Shown in pieces: positions 60,031-64,000 of a stretch of DNA of 64,000 bases; positions within the stretch are counted from its first letter, which is position 1, and each line of letters begins with the position of its first letter. Position numbers and translations under genes: made by a program. Under the pieces are notes generated by a model. It did no database searches. It was not told the origin of the DNA and saw nothing but the letters and a program-made list of their open reading frames with translations. Location: the NCBI GenBank assembly GCA_900199595.1, contig FZRB01000024.1, forward strand, positions 1 through 64,000. The letters run 5' to 3'. The DNA comes from Lachnospiraceae bacterium (GTDB lineage Bacteria > Bacillota > Clostridia > Lachnospirales > Lachnospiraceae).

Positions 60031-61026
60031 ATGAAGGAAAGTATTAAAAACAAGGTTGATCTTCTGGTTGCTAACAAAGAAAAAATCGCAAAGGAATTTA
60101 AATGGGGTTATGCTCTTATGAATATAGCTGCTGCTCTTGTATTCACAGGCGCAGACAAAGAAGCTGATATTGAAAGACTTAAGGAATGTAGAAAGATTCT
60201 TAAAAAGAATACAGGTACTTTTTCCAGCTTTCAGGGTAATTCAGAGGCTGTTATTATAAGTAAGATGGCATTAGCAGATGATCCTGATCAGTATATAAAG
60301 GATGTGAAGGTTATATATGATATTATTAACAAGAAACATACCATTGATAATCCATATCTGATTCAGGGAGCAATCTGTATTTATGAAGCAGGCAGAATGA
60401 ATGATGCGGAAATGATTGCTGAAAAGTACAGGGAGCTTTATAAGAAGATGGATAAGAAGCATCCTATTCTTACTTCGTCGGAGGACATTGTCTATGTAGT
60501 TCTTCTTGCAATGACAGACAAGGATGTTGACACTATTTATAATGAGATTGAAGAATGCTATACATATATGAAGAAGGATGTAAATCTTAAGGTTGGAAAT
60601 AATGAGATTCAGGGACTTGGCGAGATACTTGCTCTTTCAGAGGGCGATATCAAAGAAAAGAGTGATAAGGTTGTAGAGCTTTACAATACTATTATAGAGC
60701 ATGGTGTTAAGTGGGGCAAAGAGTATAATGAATTTGGATCACTTGGAACACTTATTAATCTAAATGTAGATAATAATACTCTCGTAGATGAGATAGTTGA
60801 GGTTTCTGAATATCTTAAAGACAGCAAAGGTTTTGGAGGATGGTCTTTGGACAAAAAGCAGAGACTCATGTTCTCTGCAATGCTTGTAGGAGATTCTTAT
60901 AGTGAGAGTGGATCATTAATAGGAAGTTCAGCGGTCAATAGTACAGTAGCTATGGTAATCGCAGAAGAAGTTGCCCTTATGATGTGCATGATGATCTGTG
61001 TATCAGCATCAACAGCAAGTCACTAA
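60031..61026 (+). CDS. DUF4003 family protein
   Basis: 331 aa, helical. KWGYALMNIAAALVFTGADK, LKKNTGTFSSFQGNSEAVII and GGWSLDKKQRLMFSAMLVGD match the DUF4003 pattern. The C-terminal hydrophobic stretch (MVIAEEVALMMCMMICVSAS) is typical of the family. No assigned function. ATGGAGG ribosome site. Confidence 0.82.
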   Translation: MKESIKNKVDLLVANKEKIAKEFKWGYALMNIAAALVFTGADKEADIERLKECRKILKKNTGTFSSFQGNSEAVIISKMALADDPDQYIKDVKVIYDIINKKHTIDNPYLIQGAICIYEAGRMNDAEMIAEKYRELYKKMDKKHPILTSSEDIVYVVLLAMTDKDVDTIYNEIEECYTYMKKDVNLKVGNNEIQGLGEILALSEGDIKEKSDKVVELYNTIIEHGVKWGKEYNEFGSLGTLINLNVDNNTLVDEIVEVSEYLKDSKGFGGWSLDKKQRLMFSAMLVGDSYSESGSLIGSSAVNSTVAMVIAEEVALMMCMMICVSASTASH

Positions 61027-61073
61027 AAGGTGCCTGACCTTATCCTGCAGAGGAGTTTGAAGGAAATAAAAGT

Positions 61074-61523
61074 ATGACTACACAAAAAATATTCAAATAC
61101 ATTTTAGGGATAATAATTATCTTATCGATGGGGGCGTTGATAAGTTACCTGATGCAGATTCTGCTTCTGACATCTATACAATCGACACGTTCCGTTCCAT
61201 TGATAATGCTTCTGATGCTGGCAGGAGCGTTGTCGATTATATTAATTAATGTATTGTTATACCTTCTGAATAGAAGAAATCTTTGGCTGGAAGAAACTGA
61301 CGGATTAATAGTAATCTGCACATCATCTGTCCTGTATGCAGTTTTTATGTGGCTTATATTTCAACATATCACTGTTCCATACGAACTTATTCCCAGTGCG
61401 GAGATGGGATTTGGATTTCTTCAGCTTTTGCTCCAGATATTCAACTCGTTAGGAGCCGGTGCATGCGTTCTTGCAGCCATAATAAGATTACTGATTTTAA
61501 AGTCAAATCAAAACTCAAAGTAA
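61074..61523 (+). CDS. four-helix membrane protein
   Basis: 149 aa with about four helices (YILGIIIILSMGALISYLMQ, VPLIMLLMLAGALSIILINV and two later). GAGGAGTTTGAAGG lies upstream. Family not recognised, though it resembles DUF2975-type proteins. Confidence 0.6.
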   Translation: MTTQKIFKYILGIIIILSMGALISYLMQILLLTSIQSTRSVPLIMLLMLAGALSIILINVLLYLLNRRNLWLEETDGLIVICTSSVLYAVFMWLIFQHITVPYELIPSAEMGFGFLQLLLQIFNSLGAGACVLAAIIRLLILKSNQNSK

Positions 61524-61583
61524 TTAGTTTACAATCTTTCACACCTGTAAGATTCCGGAAATAATCTGGTAAGAATCATATGT

Positions 61584-61626
61584 TATCCTATCTTTGTAAT
61601 AAGAAATACAAAGGTAGGATATTTTT
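61584..61626 (+). promoter_or_regulatory. hairpin covering the ribosome site of the permease gene
   Basis: TATCCTATCTTTGTA (61584-61598), loop ATAAGAAA, TACAAAGGTAGGATA (61607-61621), 15 pairs with one G-T, then TTTTT and at once the ATG at 61627. The right arm holds the only ribosome site (AAAGGTAGGA). It could terminate upstream transcription or mask translation initiation. Confidence 0.75.
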
Positions 61627-63531
61627 ATGTCAAAAAACAGTAAAAAAACAATAAAAAAATTAGCCGTCGGCTCCATGAAAACCGGTCGCGGTAAATATTC
61701 GGTAATGACCTTCTCAATCATTCTCACAACAGTTCTCTTCTCATCCCTCTTTACGGTGGTGGGAAGTGTGCTGAGCGAATTAAGGCAGTCCTCAATGGGA
61801 CAGTGTAGTTACCTTGATCCGGTAGCAATGCTTGTATGCGCAGCAGCAACAGTTCTCTTTATGCTCTCGGGGTATCTTATCATTTACAACATATTTGATC
61901 TGAATCTGATATCCGACATGAAGGAATACGGACTTCTTAAAACTGTGGGAACCTCGGGAAAGCAGATACGCCAGATGGTAAAGCTGAGAACAAGACGTCT
62001 ATGTCTGATAGCCATACCGATAGGTCTTATGATTGGATGCGGAATAGGTGGATGGCTTCTTCCCATGATTGGAAAATTCATCAATACAGTAGGTGCTGGT
62101 AAAGGACATGTTCATATGAGCATATGGATAATCCTTTTCACATCGGTTTTCGCCTATCTCACAGTAGCCATAAGTTCAAGAAAGCCCTGCAGAAAAGCAG
62201 CTAAGATATCTCCCGTGGAGGCAGCGCATTTTACAGGCGGTCTTAAGAAAAATGGAAAGCCTAAAAAGAGAACATTTGTAGTCGTTCTTTCACTCACACT
62301 GTCACTTGTAATGCTTAACAGCGCATATACGCTGATAGATAGCTTCAGTATGGATAATTACGCAGAGAACTTTATAGTCAGTGATTTCTGCATACAGGAT
62401 GAGTTTCTTGATAATGCAGGAGCAAACGAGAAAAATGTAAACGCAGTGGACAGCTCCTTACTTGCAGAAATCGGCAGACAGGACGGTGTCGAAGGTATCG
62501 GCAACTTATATCTTACTACCGGAGCTCATAAATTTTCGACCGAAGTCTGGAGTGAAATAGAAAAATACTTCTACTCAGATGAGATAGTGAAAATGCAGAT
62601 CGAATCCTTCTACACAGACGAGGATTACTCACTTAATGACTACCTTAATGAGATACATAACAAACGAACAATCGATGGCAATACCTATGGCATGGGCGAG
62701 CTTGCTGCAGCTAAGCTGGAAGACGTTCAGACCATGGACGGAGATACGAGTATCGACTGGGCGAAATTTAACTCAGGCAGCTATGTCCTTGCCGAAAGAT
62801 GGCAGTATGCCAGTGACGGCTTTCTTAATATCGTAAGTCCCGGAGATAAGGTTGAAATAGAAGGACGAGAATATACAGTATACGCGCTGGTAGATATACC
62901 TATGATAATTGAGTATCCCGTATATAACCCAATCGAATGTAACTTTATTCTCCCTGAAGACGAGTATCTGTCGATCTATGGTGAGATGAGTCCGATGCGT
63001 ACACTAGTTGATGTAGAGGACAGCAAAGAGGCAGCATTTGAAGAATGGATAAAAAGCTATACACAAAATACATCCCTCAGTTATACCTCAAAGCAGAGCG
63101 TGATCGAGGATAACAAATCCTTCGGACAGCTGTTTGCAATAGCCGGAATCCTTGTAGCAGTAATCCTTGGAATAATCGGTGTAATGAACTTCGGCAACAC
63201 CATCATCGCATCCATCATCTCAAGAAGCCATGAGCTTGCCATGCTGGAAGCAGTAGGAATGACAGAAAAGCAGCAGAAAAGAATTCTCCTTAAAGAAGGC
63301 TTCAGCTATTTTGCCTATACATCGGTACTTACAGTAATCATTTCAAGCATATTGAATATAACTGCAGTGAAGATGTTCGTTAATAATCTTCCTATGTTTT
63401 CATGGCATTTCAGACTTACCTCACTTGCTTTATGTCTGCCAGTAATACTGGTCGTTATCCTGATAATTCCGGTAGCGGCATATAAAAGACTCAGCAGAAG
63501 AAACTTGATAGAAAGACTTAAGATAGATTAA
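61627..63531 (+). CDS. FtsX-like ABC transporter permease
   Basis: 634 aa. MacB/FtsX-type permease: N-terminal helix, a first three-helix FtsX block ending FAYLTVAISSRKPCRKAAKI-SPVEA, an extracytoplasmic domain (about residues 240-500), and a second block GIIGVMNFGNTIIASIISRS-HELAMLEAVGMTEKQ. Close relatives (BceB-like) have a larger loop after the first helix; here QSSMGQCSYLDPVAML follows it directly, so an internal deletion is likely. No partner ATPase gene is upstream; its expected downstream position is cut by an IS element. Confidence 0.85.
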   Translation: MSKNSKKTIKKLAVGSMKTGRGKYSVMTFSIILTTVLFSSLFTVVGSVLSELRQSSMGQCSYLDPVAMLVCAAATVLFMLSGYLIIYNIFDLNLISDMKEYGLLKTVGTSGKQIRQMVKLRTRRLCLIAIPIGLMIGCGIGGWLLPMIGKFINTVGAGKGHVHMSIWIILFTSVFAYLTVAISSRKPCRKAAKISPVEAAHFTGGLKKNGKPKKRTFVVVLSLTLSLVMLNSAYTLIDSFSMDNYAENFIVSDFCIQDEFLDNAGANEKNVNAVDSSLLAEIGRQDGVEGIGNLYLTTGAHKFSTEVWSEIEKYFYSDEIVKMQIESFYTDEDYSLNDYLNEIHNKRTIDGNTYGMGELAAAKLEDVQTMDGDTSIDWAKFNSGSYVLAERWQYASDGFLNIVSPGDKVEIEGREYTVYALVDIPMIIEYPVYNPIECNFILPEDEYLSIYGEMSPMRTLVDVEDSKEAAFEEWIKSYTQNTSLSYTSKQSVIEDNKSFGQLFAIAGILVAVILGIIGVMNFGNTIIASIISRSHELAMLEAVGMTEKQQKRILLKEGFSYFAYTSVLTVIISSILNITAVKMFVNNLPMFSWHFRLTSLALCLPVILVVILIIPVAAYKRLSRRNLIERLKID

Positions 63532-63650
63532 AGAAAACCAGTGTTTATGCGGCCTCCGAGCTGTGCTGAAAATGGGACACCTAGTGATGTAGAGTAGAAT
63601 CAGATAAAGCCACTAAAAAAGAATAAAAAAGTGGAAAAATGAAAGGAGCC

Positions 63651-63674
63651 ATGAGCATGATTTATCAATTCTAA
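63651..63674 (+). pseudogene. gene start interrupted by IS element
   Basis: AAAGGAGCC then ATGAGCATGATTTAT opens a frame that stops at once inside the IS end. The strong ribosome site and position after the permease suggest that the IS landed a few codons into a gene, perhaps the transporter ATPase (inference). Confidence 0.55.
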
Positions 63675-64000
63675 GCGAGAATACTCCGTCTTCTTTAAGG
63701 CGGGGATGAATCGCACTAACGGGCTCTAAAAATCTATAATAAATCGTCTATCTTTCATTGAAAAAGATGTCTCAATATGATATAATTAATTCAGTGGTAA
63801 ATATATAAAAGGAGCTTAAATAAAGTGTATTTAGAATCTAATAATCATTCAGTATTCTCGATGCATTATCACTTAGTTATGGTAGTGAAATATCGCAGAA
63901 AAGTGATAAATGATGATATATCAAAACGTTTAAGAGAGATATTTGAATATATTGCTCCCAATTACAACATATCCATTGAGGAATGGAATCATGACATAGA
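63660..64000 (+). mobile_element. IS200/IS605-type element, 5' part, cut by window edge
   Basis: 63660-63963 is an inverted copy of 304-1. The element end carries the CCGTCTT-CTTT-AAGGCGG hairpin (about 63687-63704), then a TATAAT-containing promoter region and the transposase start. The other end lies outside the window. Confidence 0.82.
63825..64000 (+). CDS. tnpA: IS200-like transposase TnpA, N-terminal part
   Basis: GTG start behind AAAAGGAGC. Reads HSVFSMHYHLVMVVKYRRKV, the N-terminus of IS200-type Y1 transposases, and continues ISKRLREIFEYIAPNYNISI to the edge. The catalytic HUH and Tyr motifs lie beyond the window. Confidence 0.8.
   Translation, partial: MYLESNNHSVFSMHYHLVMVVKYRRKVINDDISKRLREIFEYIAPNYNISIEEWNHDI

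Overview
The window looks like the chromosome of an anaerobic, AT-rich, low-GC Gram-positive bacterium, most likely a Lachnospiraceae relative of Butyrivibrio. The evidence is the strong AGGAGG-type ribosome sites, AdhE and FucO-type fermentative dehydrogenases, DUF4143 AAA ATPases, XRE/S24 and XRE/AbrB regulators, a TPP-riboswitch-led thiazole operon, and many GNAT, alpha/beta hydrolase and small membrane protein genes. This is inferred from gene content, not from a database match.

Layout. 1-304 and 63660-64000 are two inverted copies of one IS200/IS605-type element, so nearly the whole window lies between them. 0.6-4.2 kb: a hybrid sensor kinase. 4.7-6.6 kb: a TetR/hydrolase operon with a textbook promoter carrying its operator, ending in a chimeric gene scar. 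6.6-13.8 kb: two paralogous AAA/DUF4143 ATPases, each preceded by its own ~33-34-nt repeats, flanking FucO, acetyltransferases, a P5C-reductase-like gene and several gene remnants. 13.9-21.3 kb: a visibly GC-richer island encoding a RiPP-type system. It has about eleven precursor genes with GG-ending leaders of three classes, two copies of a HExxH protein, one radical SAM/SPASM enzyme, repeated leader regions and a 1.3-kb tandem duplication. 21.4-24.6 kb: mostly debris, with a methyltransferase and a CPBP protein. 24.6-33.5 kb: accessory single genes. 33.6-38.4 kb: adhE, a kinase-like gene and a permease. 38.5-41 kb: an S24 repressor, its divergent small gene and a HAD lipoprotein. 41.4-45.7 kb: a large beta-helix surface protein. 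45.8-50.9 kb: bioB, then a TPP riboswitch and thiS-thiF-thiG-thiH-thiE. 51-56 kb: panE-like, acyltransferase, regulators and membrane proteins. 56.2-59.9 kb: a structured leader and a large repeat protein split by a -1 frameshift. 60-63.5 kb: DUF4003, a membrane protein and an FtsX-like permease.

The most unusual part is the RiPP island. After short conserved leaders ending in VAGG, the core peptides carry zinc-finger or zinc-ribbon-like CxxC pairs, one of them with exact classical C2H2 spacing. Leaders are nearly identical while cores differ abruptly after the GG, and the radical SAM gene has left two 5' remnants, so the cluster seems to grow by recombination within leaders. A duplicated protein with HExxH and ExxxD motifs overlaps a distinct precursor gene and could be a maturation peptidase. 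No transporter is visible in the island.
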